Assembly (NCBI GenBank): GCA_003506735.1
Contig: DNYS01000044.1
Location: forward strand, 1 to 24,558
DNA: 24,558 bases
DNA from: Nitrospinota bacterium
GTDB taxonomy: Bacteria > UBA8248
Direction: 5' to 3'
Shown here: positions 7,368-14,983 of the stretch, one piece after another
Layout: each line of letters starts with the position of its first letter
Numbering within the stretch: the stretch's first letter is position 1
Made by a program: the position numbers and the translations under genes
The notes under the pieces: generated by a model
Databases searched by the model: none
What the model was told of the DNA's origin: nothing
Seen by the model: the letters and a program-made list of their open reading frames with translations, nothing else

Positions 7368-7868
7368 TTGAGCGGCGCATCGGAAGCCTTCGGCGGCAAA
7401 TGCCTCACGCACGAAAGCCTCGCGGAGGCGGTGGAGCGGGATAAGAAGGCGGGAAAGCGCGTCATTTTCACGAACGGGTGCTTCGATATCCTTCACGCCG
7501 GCCACATACGCTATCTTCGGGAGGCCAGGGCGCTGGGCGATGTCCTGATCCTTGCCGTGAACAGCGACGCCTCGGCCCGGCGGCTCAAGGGAGAGGGGCG
7601 GCCCTACACCTCCCAGGATGAGCGCCTCGAAATTCTCTCGGCCCTGGAGGCGGTGGACTATCTCACCCTGTTCGATGAGGACGACGTTTCGGCGCTCCTG
7701 ATCGCGCTGAAGCCCCACGTCCATGCCAAGGGCACCGACTATACCGCCGAGACCGTACCGGAGCGCGAGACGGTGAGGAGCTACGGCGGCGAGGTGGCCA
7801 TCTGCGGGGACCCGAAAGATCATTCGTCGACGGATATCGGCTCGCGCGCCGGCCCGCGGCGGTCATAA
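7368..7868 (+). CDS. hldC: D-glycero-beta-D-manno-heptose 1-phosphate adenylyltransferase (RfaE2 type)
   Basis: HldC joins AMP from ATP to heptose-1-phosphate to give ADP-D-glycero-beta-D-manno-heptose. The 166-aa product has the nucleotidyltransferase fold marks FTNGCFDILHAGHIRYL, with the HxGH motif at residues 43-46, then AVNSDASARRLKG and the C-terminal GDPKDHSSTDI. This matches the C-terminal half of fused HldE. The TTG start at 7368 has GGGAGG about 6 nt upstream, inside the hldA end. The stop TAA shares its last base with the ATG of the next gene (TAATG). The last residues (GSRAGPRRS) differ from the common IIxxI ending, but the catalytic part is complete. Confidence 0.92.
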   Translation: MSGASEAFGGKCLTHESLAEAVERDKKAGKRVIFTNGCFDILHAGHIRYLREARALGDVLILAVNSDASARRLKGEGRPYTSQDERLEILSALEAVDYLTLFDEDDVSALLIALKPHVHAKGTDYTAETVPERETVRSYGGEVAICGDPKDHSSTDIGSRAGPRRS

Positions 7869-8929
7869 TGGGCGAGCGGATTTTATTGGTCCGCCTGGGG
7901 GCCATCGGAGATGTCATCCACACCCTGCCGCTGGCCGCGGCCATCCGGGATGCATATCCCTCGGCCGAAATCTTCTGGGCGGCGGCGCCGGGGCCGGGCC
8001 TGCTCCTCGAAGGCAATCCCGACATCGACCGGGTGTTCACCGTCGATACGCGTGCCTGGCCGAAGGAGGACCCCCTGAAGTTGGTTGCGCTGGCGCGAAG
8101 CTGCCTGCGCTCCCTCAGGAGCCTTCGGGCGGACATCGCGGTCGATGCGCAGGGCTTGATCAAGAGCGGCATCATCGTCTGGGCCTCGGGCGCGGGGACG
8201 CGGGTGGGGTTCGACCACAGCGTCTGCCGCGAGGGGCTGAACGTGGTGTTCACGACGCACTGGGCGCCGCCCATCGAGGGGCCGCACCATGTCGTCGAAA
8301 AAAATCTCTCGCTGCTGGCTCCGCTGGGCATCGAGCCTCCGCCCGCCGATTCGATTCGGTTTCCGCTGATGGAGCGGGCCGAAGAGGGCGAGGGGGCGGC
8401 ATCCTACCTTCGCCGCGAGGGCCTGGCGGGGGGGCGCCCGCTCATGATCATGCACCCGGGCGCCGGCTGGGAGACCAAGCGCTGGGAGGCCGGGCGCTAT
8501 GCCGCCCTGGGGGACGCCTGGCTGGAACTCTCGAAGGGGAACCTTCTCATCACCTGGGGCCCCGGCGAGGAGGAGACCGCCCGCCGGGTGGCGGGGGCCA
8601 TGCGCGGGCCCGCGACGCTTGCTCCGCCGACGGATATCCGGCAGTTTGCGGCCCTCATCCGCCGCTCGGACGTTTTCACCGGGGGCGATACGGGCCCCCT
8701 GCACCTGGCCGCCGCCCTGGGCGTCCGGTGCCTGGCCCTGTTCGGGCCCACCGATCCCGGGCGGAACGGGCCCTGGGGGGAGGGGCACGCCGTCCTGCAC
8801 CGACGCCTCGCGTGCAGCGGTTGCTATGGCCGGACCTGCCCGGATGTGGAGTGCCTTGACCGAATCGGGGAAAACGACGCAATAAGGGCCCTCCGGCGGT
8901 TGTGGGAGGGTCATGAAAAATCAGGCTAG
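7868..8929 (+). CDS. waaC: ADP-heptose:LPS heptosyltransferase I-like (GT9)
   Basis: The protein is a second GT9 enzyme, probably adding the first heptose to Kdo. The 353-aa sequence begins ERILLVRLGAIGDVIHTLPLA, the WaaC-type N-terminus with Asp15 in the conserved GD. It has VDAQGLIKSGIIVWASGA, then HPGAGWETKRWE at the start of the second domain, and GDTGPLHLAAALGVRCLALFGPTDP. The tail is CSGCYGRTCPDVECLDRI, a different Cys-rich segment from that of the first GT9. It starts one base inside the hldC stop. WaaC is favoured by the first 20 residues and by IKSG; exact donor and acceptor specificity cannot be read from sequence. Confidence 0.87.
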   Translation: MGERILLVRLGAIGDVIHTLPLAAAIRDAYPSAEIFWAAAPGPGLLLEGNPDIDRVFTVDTRAWPKEDPLKLVALARSCLRSLRSLRADIAVDAQGLIKSGIIVWASGAGTRVGFDHSVCREGLNVVFTTHWAPPIEGPHHVVEKNLSLLAPLGIEPPPADSIRFPLMERAEEGEGAASYLRREGLAGGRPLMIMHPGAGWETKRWEAGRYAALGDAWLELSKGNLLITWGPGEEETARRVAGAMRGPATLAPPTDIRQFAALIRRSDVFTGGDTGPLHLAAALGVRCLALFGPTDPGRNGPWGEGHAVLHRRLACSGCYGRTCPDVECLDRIGENDAIRALRRLWEGHEKSG

Positions 8930-8943
8930 GTGTGCGAATATAA

Positions 8944-8949
8944 AGGGAG
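8944..8949 (+). promoter_or_regulatory. Ribosome binding site deciding the epimerase start
   Basis: AGGGAG is followed by a 7-nt spacer to the GTG at 8957. The alternative GTG at 8930 would add nine residues (MCEYKGSLY) that lie before the Rossmann strand and are not family-like. Confidence 0.6.
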
Positions 8950-8956
8950 TTTATAC

Positions 8957-9904
8957 GTGCCGCGATATTTGGTGACGGGTGCGGCGGGCTTCATCGGCTC
9001 GCATTTGTGTGAGCGCCTGGTGGGGGAGGGCGCCCGGGTCCTCGGAGTGGACCGTTTTTCCCCCTATTACGGGAGGGATGAGAAGGAAGCCAATCTCGAG
9101 ACGCTGCGAGGGGCGGAGGGGTTCGAGTTTCGGGAGATGGACCTTTGCCGGGATCCGGTGGAGGATCTTGTTTCGGACGTGGACGGCGTTTTTCATCTGG
9201 CCGCCCAGGCAGGCGTCCGTGCGAGTTGGGGGAAGGCGTTTTCGGTCTATCTGGACGACAACACCCTCGCCATCCAGCGCCTTCTCGAAGCCTGCCGGGA
9301 TCGCCCGCTGCGCGCCTTCGTGTACGCCTCCTCATCGTCCGTGTACGGGGAAACCCCGGAGGGGCCGGTGAGGGAGGACGCCGTTCTCAGGCCCGTATCG
9401 CCCTACGGCGTCTCCAAGCTGTCCGGGGAGCATTTGTGTCATCTGTATCACCGCAACTTCGGCATCCACACGGTCACTCTCCGCTACTTCACCGTGTACG
9501 GTCCGAGGCAGCGGCCGGACATGGCCTTCCGCCGGTTTCTCACGGCGGGGATCGAGGGCAAGCCCATATCGGTCTATGGCGACGGGGAGCAGAGCCGGGA
9601 TTTCACTTTCTCCGCCGATGCCGTGGAGGGAACCCGCCTGGCCATGATGAAAGGGGAGGCGGGAGCGGTCTACAACCTGGGCGGAGGACACCGGGCCACG
9701 GTGAACGAGGTGATTGGCCTGATGGGCGAAATCCAGGGGACGCCGCTCGAGGTGAATTACGAGAGTGACCAGATGGGGGATGTCCGCCACACCTGGGCGG
9801 ACACCTCGCTGGCGAGAGGGGCGCTCGGTTTCCGGCCCCAGATGGATTTGCGCGAAGGCCTCGAGGCCGAGCGGAACTGGATTTTAGGGAGACTCAAGGG
9901 ATGA
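8957..9904 (+). CDS. NAD-dependent nucleotide-sugar epimerase (extended SDR, GalE/UDP-GlcA 4-epimerase-like)
   Basis: This 315-aa extended short-chain dehydrogenase probably epimerises (less likely dehydrates) a nucleotide sugar in the cytosol, making a donor for the downstream glycosyltransferases. The NAD-binding TGAAGFIG is at residues 7-14, HLAAQAGVR at about 80-88, the catalytic Ser region YASSSSVYG at 123-131, and YGVSK gives Tyr150/Lys154. RYFTVYGPRQRPDMAF and YGDGEQSRDFTF are typical of UDP-glucose, UDP-GlcNAc and UDP-glucuronate 4-epimerases. It is not a clear HldD (ADP-heptose 6-epimerase), although that enzyme would be expected near these genes. The gene begins 27 bp after the waaC-like stop and overlaps the next gene by ATGA. 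Substrate is unresolved. Confidence 0.87.
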   Translation: MPRYLVTGAAGFIGSHLCERLVGEGARVLGVDRFSPYYGRDEKEANLETLRGAEGFEFREMDLCRDPVEDLVSDVDGVFHLAAQAGVRASWGKAFSVYLDDNTLAIQRLLEACRDRPLRAFVYASSSSVYGETPEGPVREDAVLRPVSPYGVSKLSGEHLCHLYHRNFGIHTVTLRYFTVYGPRQRPDMAFRRFLTAGIEGKPISVYGDGEQSRDFTFSADAVEGTRLAMMKGEAGAVYNLGGGHRATVNEVIGLMGEIQGTPLEVNYESDQMGDVRHTWADTSLARGALGFRPQMDLREGLEAERNWILGRLKG

Positions 9905-10101
9905 CCATCGACAAGGAACTGCTCGACATTCTAGCGTGCCCGGTAAGCAAAAAGCCGCTGGAACTCAGCGAGGACGGCAATTTCCTCGTCTGCAAGGATT
10001 CGAAGCTCGTCTACAAGATTCAGGACGGCATACCGATCATGCTGGTGGACGAGGCCATTCCGCTCGATGAGTGGGAAAAGAGCCAGGAGAAGGACGGCTA
10101 G
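9901..10101 (+). CDS. ycaR: YcaR/Trm112-like small protein (UPF0434)
   Basis: The 66-aa protein matches the UPF0434/Trm112 family by size and by ILACPVSKKPL, LVCKDSKLVYKI and the ending DGIPIML. Family members are small, often zinc-ribbon-like; Trm112 in eukaryotes activates methyltransferases, while the bacterial role is unclear. In E. coli ycaR sits beside lpxK and kdsB, so a link with LPS genes is common. Here each of the two CxxC knuckles keeps only its first Cys (Cys13/Ser16 and Cys31/Ser34), so a four-Cys zinc site cannot form. Its ATG overlaps the epimerase stop (ATGA), and it lies 2 bp before the next gene. Confidence 0.88.
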   Translation: MTIDKELLDILACPVSKKPLELSEDGNFLVCKDSKLVYKIQDGIPIMLVDEAIPLDEWEKSQEKDG

Positions 10102-10103
10102 CG

Positions 10104-10934
10104 ATGAGGGAGGCGGCCGAGCCCCGCACTGGCCTGGCGGCGAATTCGGGCGGGGGCGGGGCCGAGGGCGCGGCGCGCCGGCCGGTGAGCGTTGCCATCG
10201 TCGCGCGGAACGAATCCGCCCGCATCGGGGCCTGCCTGGACAGCGTGTCCTGGGCGGATGAGATCATCGTCCTGGACAGCGGGAGCGAGGACGATACGCG
10301 GGAGATTTGCCGCGCCCGGGGCGCCAAGGTCCTCGGGCAATCCTGGGAGGGCTATTCGGCCCAGAAAAACCTTGCGGCCGGGGAGGCGCGCCATCCCTGG
10401 ATTTTAAGCCTGGACGCGGATGAGGTCGTCTCCGCCCCGCTCCGGGAGAGGATCCTCGAGGTGCTGGCGGCGGACGGGCCGGCGGACGGCTACCGCCTTC
10501 CCCGGAAAAATATCTTTTTCGGAAAATGGCTCCGGCACGGGGACCATTGGCCGGACTATCAGATCCGCCTCTTCCGGAAGGGGCGCGGTCGCTTCAACGG
10601 GAAGCTGGTGCACGAATCGGTGGAGGTGGACGGCGTGGTGGCCGATTTGACCGAGCCTCTGGAGCATTACAGCTACGACAATATCGAGGATTTTTTCGCG
10701 CGCCAGCTGCGCTACGCCGCCCTGGCCGCCGGGGAGCTTCATTCGAAGGGCCGCTCGCCGGGGGCCGGCGATTTTCTTTTTCGCCCCCTCTGGCGGTTCA
10801 TTAAGGGCTACGTTTTGAAATCCGGCTGGCGGGACGGCCAGGAGGGTTTCATCGCCTCGGCCGGATATGCCTATTATGTCTTTATGCGGACCGCCTTCCT
10901 CTGGGAGAGGCGCCGAGGGCGTGAAACCACTTAA
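10104..10934 (+). CDS. Family 2 glycosyltransferase, WaaE/KdtX type (LPS core)
   Basis: The 276-aa protein is a GT-A fold inverting transferase that probably adds a sugar (beta-glucosyl in characterised WaaE proteins) to the inner-core heptose. It has SVAIVARNESARIGACLDSVSWADEI split across the nucleotide-binding strand, VLDSGSEDDT (57-65), and LSLDADE with the metal-binding DxD at 104-106. DGYRLPRKNIFFGKWLRHG and the DYQIRLFRKG block are the usual WaaE/KdtX signatures, as is LFRPLWRFIKGYVLKSGWRDG. The ATG at 10104 has AAGGA 9 nt upstream. The first 27 residues are Gly/Ala-rich and probably unstructured. It overlaps the next gene by 14 bp. Confidence 0.88.
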   Translation: MREAAEPRTGLAANSGGGGAEGAARRPVSVAIVARNESARIGACLDSVSWADEIIVLDSGSEDDTREICRARGAKVLGQSWEGYSAQKNLAAGEARHPWILSLDADEVVSAPLRERILEVLAADGPADGYRLPRKNIFFGKWLRHGDHWPDYQIRLFRKGRGRFNGKLVHESVEVDGVVADLTEPLEHYSYDNIEDFFARQLRYAALAAGELHSKGRSPGAGDFLFRPLWRFIKGYVLKSGWRDGQEGFIASAGYAYYVFMRTAFLWERRRGRETT

Positions 10935-12030
10935 CATCATCCATACAGAGGCGTCCCCTGGCTGGGGCGGCCAAGAGAAGCGCATCCTCCTCGAGACGGG
11001 CTCCCTCCAGGAAAGAGGCCACCGCGTTCTCGTGGTGGGCCAGCCGGGCAGCCCGATCGGGGATGAGGCCGGCCGCGCCGGGATCCCCTACCGGAGCCTC
11101 CGGATGCGGACCGGCTGGGACCCGTTGGCGTTCGCCCGGCTCATCTCCCTCATCCGCGAGTTCCGCGCCGATGTCATCCATACCCACAGCAGCAAGGACA
11201 GCTGGCTGGCCGGGGTGGCCGGGCGCCTGCTCGGGGTTCCGGTGATCCGCACCCGGCATGTATCCATTCCCGTCAGCGCTCACTGGCTGAATTTCGCCTA
11301 CCGCCTTCCGAGCCGGGTCATGACGACGGCGGACCTCATCCGGAGGGCGCTTGTGGAAAACGGCTTGTGCGATGCCGCCAGCGTTTGCGTCCTTCCCACG
11401 GGGGTGGATCTCGCCCGCTTCGGCGAGGATGTCTCGGGAGAGGCCTTTCGAGAGGAGTTCGGCCTGGCCGAAGGCGTGCCGGCGGTCGGGCTGGTCGCCA
11501 ACCTCCGGCAGAGCAAGGGCGTCGAGCATTTCCTGGCCGCGGCCCGCATCGTGAAAGAGGGCGGAGCCCCGGCGCGGTTTTTCGTGGTCGGCGACGGCCA
11601 TTGGCGCGATATATTCATCGAGGAGGCGGAAAAGCTCGGCCTCGGCGATGGGACCGTCACCTTCACCGGCTACCGGGAGGATATCCCCGGCATCATGGCC
11701 GGGCTGGATATTCTCGTCATCGCCTCCACGCGGACCGAGGGGATGCCCCAGGTGGCGATTCAGGCCATGGCAATGGCGCTGCCCATCGTGGGGACGGACA
11801 TCGGCGGCGTTTCCGAGTCCATCCTTCCGGCGGGCTCGGGCGTGGTCGTTCCGCCGGGAGACCCCCGGGCCCTGGCGGAGGCCGTGAGCGATCTTCTGGG
11901 GGATGCCGGCCGGCGCGCGCGGATGGGCGCCTCGGGCAGAGCCTTCGTCCACGAAAACCACACACTCGAAAAAATGCTCGATGAAACCGAACGGATATAC
12001 AACGAGGTTCTCACGGCATGCGCCAGCTGA
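10921..12030 (+). CDS. Family 4 glycosyltransferase (LPS core), first of three sister GT4s
   Basis: This 369-aa GT-B retaining transferase starts LNIIHTEASPGWGGQEKRIL, with the glycine-rich acceptor loop WGGQE. The motif VIHTHSSKDSWLAGVAGRLLG follows at about residues 85-105. In the C-terminal domain it has GLVANLRQSKGVEHFLAAA, FFVVGDGHW and FTGYREDIP. The usual EX7E is changed: Glu273 is kept, but the second position (281) is Gln, in EGMPQVAIQAM. This is a recurring variant in LPS GT4s to my knowledge, not a dead enzyme. The GTG at 10921 is chosen because the longer frame upstream lies inside the GT2 gene. It overlaps GT2 by 14 bp and the next GT4 by 13 bp. Donor and acceptor are unknown. 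Confidence 0.87.
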   Translation: MKPLNIIHTEASPGWGGQEKRILLETGSLQERGHRVLVVGQPGSPIGDEAGRAGIPYRSLRMRTGWDPLAFARLISLIREFRADVIHTHSSKDSWLAGVAGRLLGVPVIRTRHVSIPVSAHWLNFAYRLPSRVMTTADLIRRALVENGLCDAASVCVLPTGVDLARFGEDVSGEAFREEFGLAEGVPAVGLVANLRQSKGVEHFLAAARIVKEGGAPARFFVVGDGHWRDIFIEEAEKLGLGDGTVTFTGYREDIPGIMAGLDILVIASTRTEGMPQVAIQAMAMALPIVGTDIGGVSESILPAGSGVVVPPGDPRALAEAVSDLLGDAGRRARMGASGRAFVHENHTLEKMLDETERIYNEVLTACAS

Positions 12031-13178
12031 ACATCATCCAGATCATCAGCAGCCCCTGGTGGACCGGTGCGGCCGAGCCCGCGCTGTTACTGACGGCGGG
12101 TCTCGGAAAGCGGGGACACAACATGCAATTCGTGTGCGTGGGCGGGGATGTCCTCGAGGAGCGCGCGGACGATAGCGGGTATCCGAGAGCCGAGGGCGTG
12201 GACCCGACCCGGAGCCTGAATCCCAGCCGTGTCTGGAAATCCGTCGGCGCCCTGACCGCACTCATCAACAAGACGAACCCGGACATCGTTCACGCCCACC
12301 TGACCGCCGACCACTGGCTCGGCCTGGCCTCCATCCGGAGGTCGAAGCGAAAGCCCCGCCTCGTCCGGACGGTTCACCATCCCCGCTCGGCGAAGCCGGG
12401 CATCGTCAACAAATATCTTCTGGCCCGGGCGACGGATGCCGTCATCGGGGTGAACAACTACATCGGGGGCATCCTCAAAAACCGGCTCCAGGTGCCGCCC
12501 TCGCGGATTCATATGGTGCGCGGCGGGGTGGATATCGAGCGCTTCCGCCCGGCCTCGATCGAGTCGCGGGTCAACGGCCGCGATATCCTGGAATCGCCCG
12601 ACAAAGCGGTGCTCATCGGAATCGTCTCCCGCCTGGCGCCCGACCGGGGCTACATGACCCTGCTCGATGCGTTTGGCGCCCTCGCTCCCCGGGCGCCCCA
12701 GGTCCGGCTCGTGATCATCGGAAAGGGGGAATACCTGCCCACGATCAAGGAGCGCGTGGCCGAACTGGGCCTGAACGGCCGGGTGCTGTTTCCCGGCTAT
12801 ATCGAAAAAGAGCTTCCCGACGTCCTTTCGGCGCTGGATGTTTTCACCCTCATGGCGCCGGGCTCGGAGGGAACCTCGCGCGCCCTGCTCGAGGCCATGG
12901 CGATGGGCCTTTCCTGCGCCGTGACCTCCCACAACGGCCTCGACGAGGTGGTGCGCGACGGGGTGACGGCCTATGTGGTGCCGCCGGACAACCCCGGCGC
13001 GCTGGCCGCCGCCTTCCAGACCCTGATCGCCGACAAGGGGAAGCGCATCCGGTTCGGCCGGGCCGGGCGGCAGCGGGTGGAGCGTCAATTCCACAACGGC
13101 TACCGGGCGGAAATGGTGGAAAATATTTACGCCCATGTGCTCGACATCGCTCCCTCGCCCAAGGACATGCGCCAGTGA
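12018..13178 (+). CDS. Family 4 glycosyltransferase (LPS core), second sister GT4
   Basis: The 386-aa protein has the same layout as the preceding GT4: RQLNIIQIISSPWWTG at the N-terminus, then DIVHAHLTADHWLGLAS, and a GT4 C-terminal domain with IGIVSRLAPDRGYMTLLDAF, VIIGKGEYLP and FPGYIEKELPDVLSALD. Its EX7E is intact (EGTSRALLEAM). The N-terminal loop reads WWTGAAEPA instead of WGGQE, so the acceptor side differs. It starts 13 bp inside the previous gene and ends in a GTGA overlap with the ABC exporter. The resemblance to its two neighbours suggests old duplication and divergence. Probably a core-sugar transferase; no specific sugar can be named. Confidence 0.87.
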   Translation: MRQLNIIQIISSPWWTGAAEPALLLTAGLGKRGHNMQFVCVGGDVLEERADDSGYPRAEGVDPTRSLNPSRVWKSVGALTALINKTNPDIVHAHLTADHWLGLASIRRSKRKPRLVRTVHHPRSAKPGIVNKYLLARATDAVIGVNNYIGGILKNRLQVPPSRIHMVRGGVDIERFRPASIESRVNGRDILESPDKAVLIGIVSRLAPDRGYMTLLDAFGALAPRAPQVRLVIIGKGEYLPTIKERVAELGLNGRVLFPGYIEKELPDVLSALDVFTLMAPGSEGTSRALLEAMAMGLSCAVTSHNGLDEVVRDGVTAYVVPPDNPGALAAAFQTLIADKGKRIRFGRAGRQRVERQFHNGYRAEMVENIYAHVLDIAPSPKDMRQ

Positions 13179-14983
13179 GCCGGTTTCAGATCTACATCCG
13201 CGTACTCGGCTACCTGAAGCCCTACCGGGTGCGGTTTGCCGCCGCCGCCGTTTGCACGGTTTTCGTCGGCGCCTTCAACGCGCTCCCGGCGCTCCTGGTG
13301 CGCTACGCGGTGGACGACGTTCTCATCGCGAAAGACACGGGGATGGCCTTCGCGCTTTCGGTGGGCGTGGCCGGAATCTACGCCTTGAAGGGCGGCCTCG
13401 CCTACTGTCAAAACTACCTCATGTACTGGGTGGGCCAGCGGGTGGTGATGGACATCCGGAACAGCCTCCACCGCCATCTGCTCTGCCTGCCCCTGCGCTT
13501 CTTCGACGACAAAACCACCGGGGAGCTGATGTCGAAGGTCACCTACGACATCACGCTGATGCAAAAAGCCGCCTCGAGCGCGGTCCGCGACCTGGGCCGC
13601 CACTTCTTCACGTTCGTTGGCCTGCTGGGCATCGCGATATACAACCAGCCCAGGATGGCGCTCCTCTTCCTCGTCGTCATCCCGCCGGTGGCGTTCCTCA
13701 TCGCCCATTTCGGCGAGAGAATCCGCCGCATCACCCGGACCACCCAGGTGAAGATGGGCGAGATGAACACGCTGATGAAGGAAACCTATGTCGGGATGCG
13801 GATGGTCAAGGCCTTCGGGGCCGAAGCCGCCGAGGAGGCGCGTTTCGCGCGCGCGAACCTCTCGTTTTTCCGCCGGATCATGAAAGCCATGCGCGTGCGG
13901 GCGATGACCCCTTCCATCGTCGATGGCATCGGCGGCCTCCTGGCGGGCCTGGTCCTGTGGTACGGGGCCGGAATGGTCATCCGCGGGGAGGCGACTCCCG
14001 GCCAGCTGTCGAGCTTCCTCGTGGCGGTGGGCATGATCTACAGCCCGCTCAAGTCCCTCTCCCGCGTCTACCATACCCTGATGGAAGGGGTCGCCGGGGG
14101 GCAGTCCGTGTTCGAGTTGATGGACCGCCACGCGCCCGAGGAGGTCCATCCGGGCGGCCGGAAAATGGAGGGCCTCTCCGAGGGGATCCGTTTCTCGGGG
14201 GTGGGCTTCAGCTACGGCGCGGGGGCCGTCCTCGATGATTTGAGTTTCGAGGTCCCGGCGGGTTCGGTGTTCGCCCTGGTGGGTGCGAGCGGCGCCGGAA
14301 AAACCACCCTGCTCGATCTGATTCCCCGGTTTTATGCGCCCACCTCGGGGAGAATCGAGTTCGACGGGGTGGATGGCACGGAGTTCGACCTGCGGAGCCT
14401 GCGCTCGCGAATCGGGGTGGTGGGCCAGCAGGTGATCCTCTTCGACGACACCGTGGCGGGCAATATCGCCTATGGGGCCGGGGGGGAGGCCTCCAGCGAG
14501 GATATCGAAAGCGCCGCCCGGGCCGCCAATGCCCATGCCTTCATCGAGGCGCTGCCCGATGGCTACGGCACCCAGCTCGGGGAGGACGGCGTTCGCCTTT
14601 CGGGCGGCGAGCGCCAGCGAATCGCCATCGCCCGCGCCATATTGCAGGACCCGCCGATCCTCCTGCTCGACGAGGCGACGAGCGCTCTCGACGCCGAAAA
14701 CGAGCGGGTGATTCAAGAAGCCCTCGACCAGTTGATGAAGGGGCGCACTACCATCGTTGTCGCCCACCGCCTCGCCACCGTCCGGGGGGCCGATGAAATC
14801 GCCGTCCTCGACGGGGGCCGGTTGGCGGAGCGGGGAACCCACGCGGAGCTGATGGCGGCGGGAGGGCTCTATAGCAGGTTTTCGGCCATGCAGCTCGATG
14901 GGGACGGCGAGAATTCGGCTCATTCCGGGGTTCCCGCCGGGAGCGAGCCCGCCCCCTTCGGGGAGCCGGACGGCGCCTCATGA
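13175..14983 (+). CDS. msbA: MsbA-type lipid A/LPS-core ABC exporter (fused TMD-NBD)
   Basis: The 602-aa half-transporter would work as a homodimer that flips LPS core-lipid A, or a related glycolipid, across the inner membrane using ATP. Residues 1-310 hold the six-helix exporter domain, including LPLRFFDDKTTGELMSKV, the usual exporter coupling-helix region. The nucleotide-binding domain has Walker A GASGAGKT (370-377), a Q-loop at about 418, signature LSGGERQ (475-481), Walker B ILLLDE (495-500) and the H-loop His531. A 30-residue polar tail (572-602) rich in Gly, Pro, Ser and acidic residues is extra. The GTG start forms a GTGA overlap with the GT4 before it, and the end an ATGA overlap with the GT4 after it. 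Placement among core transferases fits MsbA, but other glycolipid exporters share these motifs. Confidence 0.88.
   Translation: MSRFQIYIRVLGYLKPYRVRFAAAAVCTVFVGAFNALPALLVRYAVDDVLIAKDTGMAFALSVGVAGIYALKGGLAYCQNYLMYWVGQRVVMDIRNSLHRHLLCLPLRFFDDKTTGELMSKVTYDITLMQKAASSAVRDLGRHFFTFVGLLGIAIYNQPRMALLFLVVIPPVAFLIAHFGERIRRITRTTQVKMGEMNTLMKETYVGMRMVKAFGAEAAEEARFARANLSFFRRIMKAMRVRAMTPSIVDGIGGLLAGLVLWYGAGMVIRGEATPGQLSSFLVAVGMIYSPLKSLSRVYHTLMEGVAGGQSVFELMDRHAPEEVHPGGRKMEGLSEGIRFSGVGFSYGAGAVLDDLSFEVPAGSVFALVGASGAGKTTLLDLIPRFYAPTSGRIEFDGVDGTEFDLRSLRSRIGVVGQQVILFDDTVAGNIAYGAGGEASSEDIESAARAANAHAFIEALPDGYGTQLGEDGVRLSGGERQRIAIARAILQDPPILLLDEATSALDAENERVIQEALDQLMKGRTTIVVAHRLATVRGADEIAVLDGGRLAERGTHAELMAAGGLYSRFSAMQLDGDGENSAHSGVPAGSEPAPFGEPDGAS

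Noticed and set aside
8957..9904. Calling the epimerase HldD
   Set aside because: The motifs fit UDP-sugar 4-epimerases better; the heptose context alone is not enough.
13127..14923. 598-aa open frame on the minus strand opposite the exporter gene
   Set aside because: The opposing plus frame has all ABC motifs; the minus product is rich in His, Arg, Gly and Glu with no recognisable domain, as expected of an antisense frame in GC-rich DNA.
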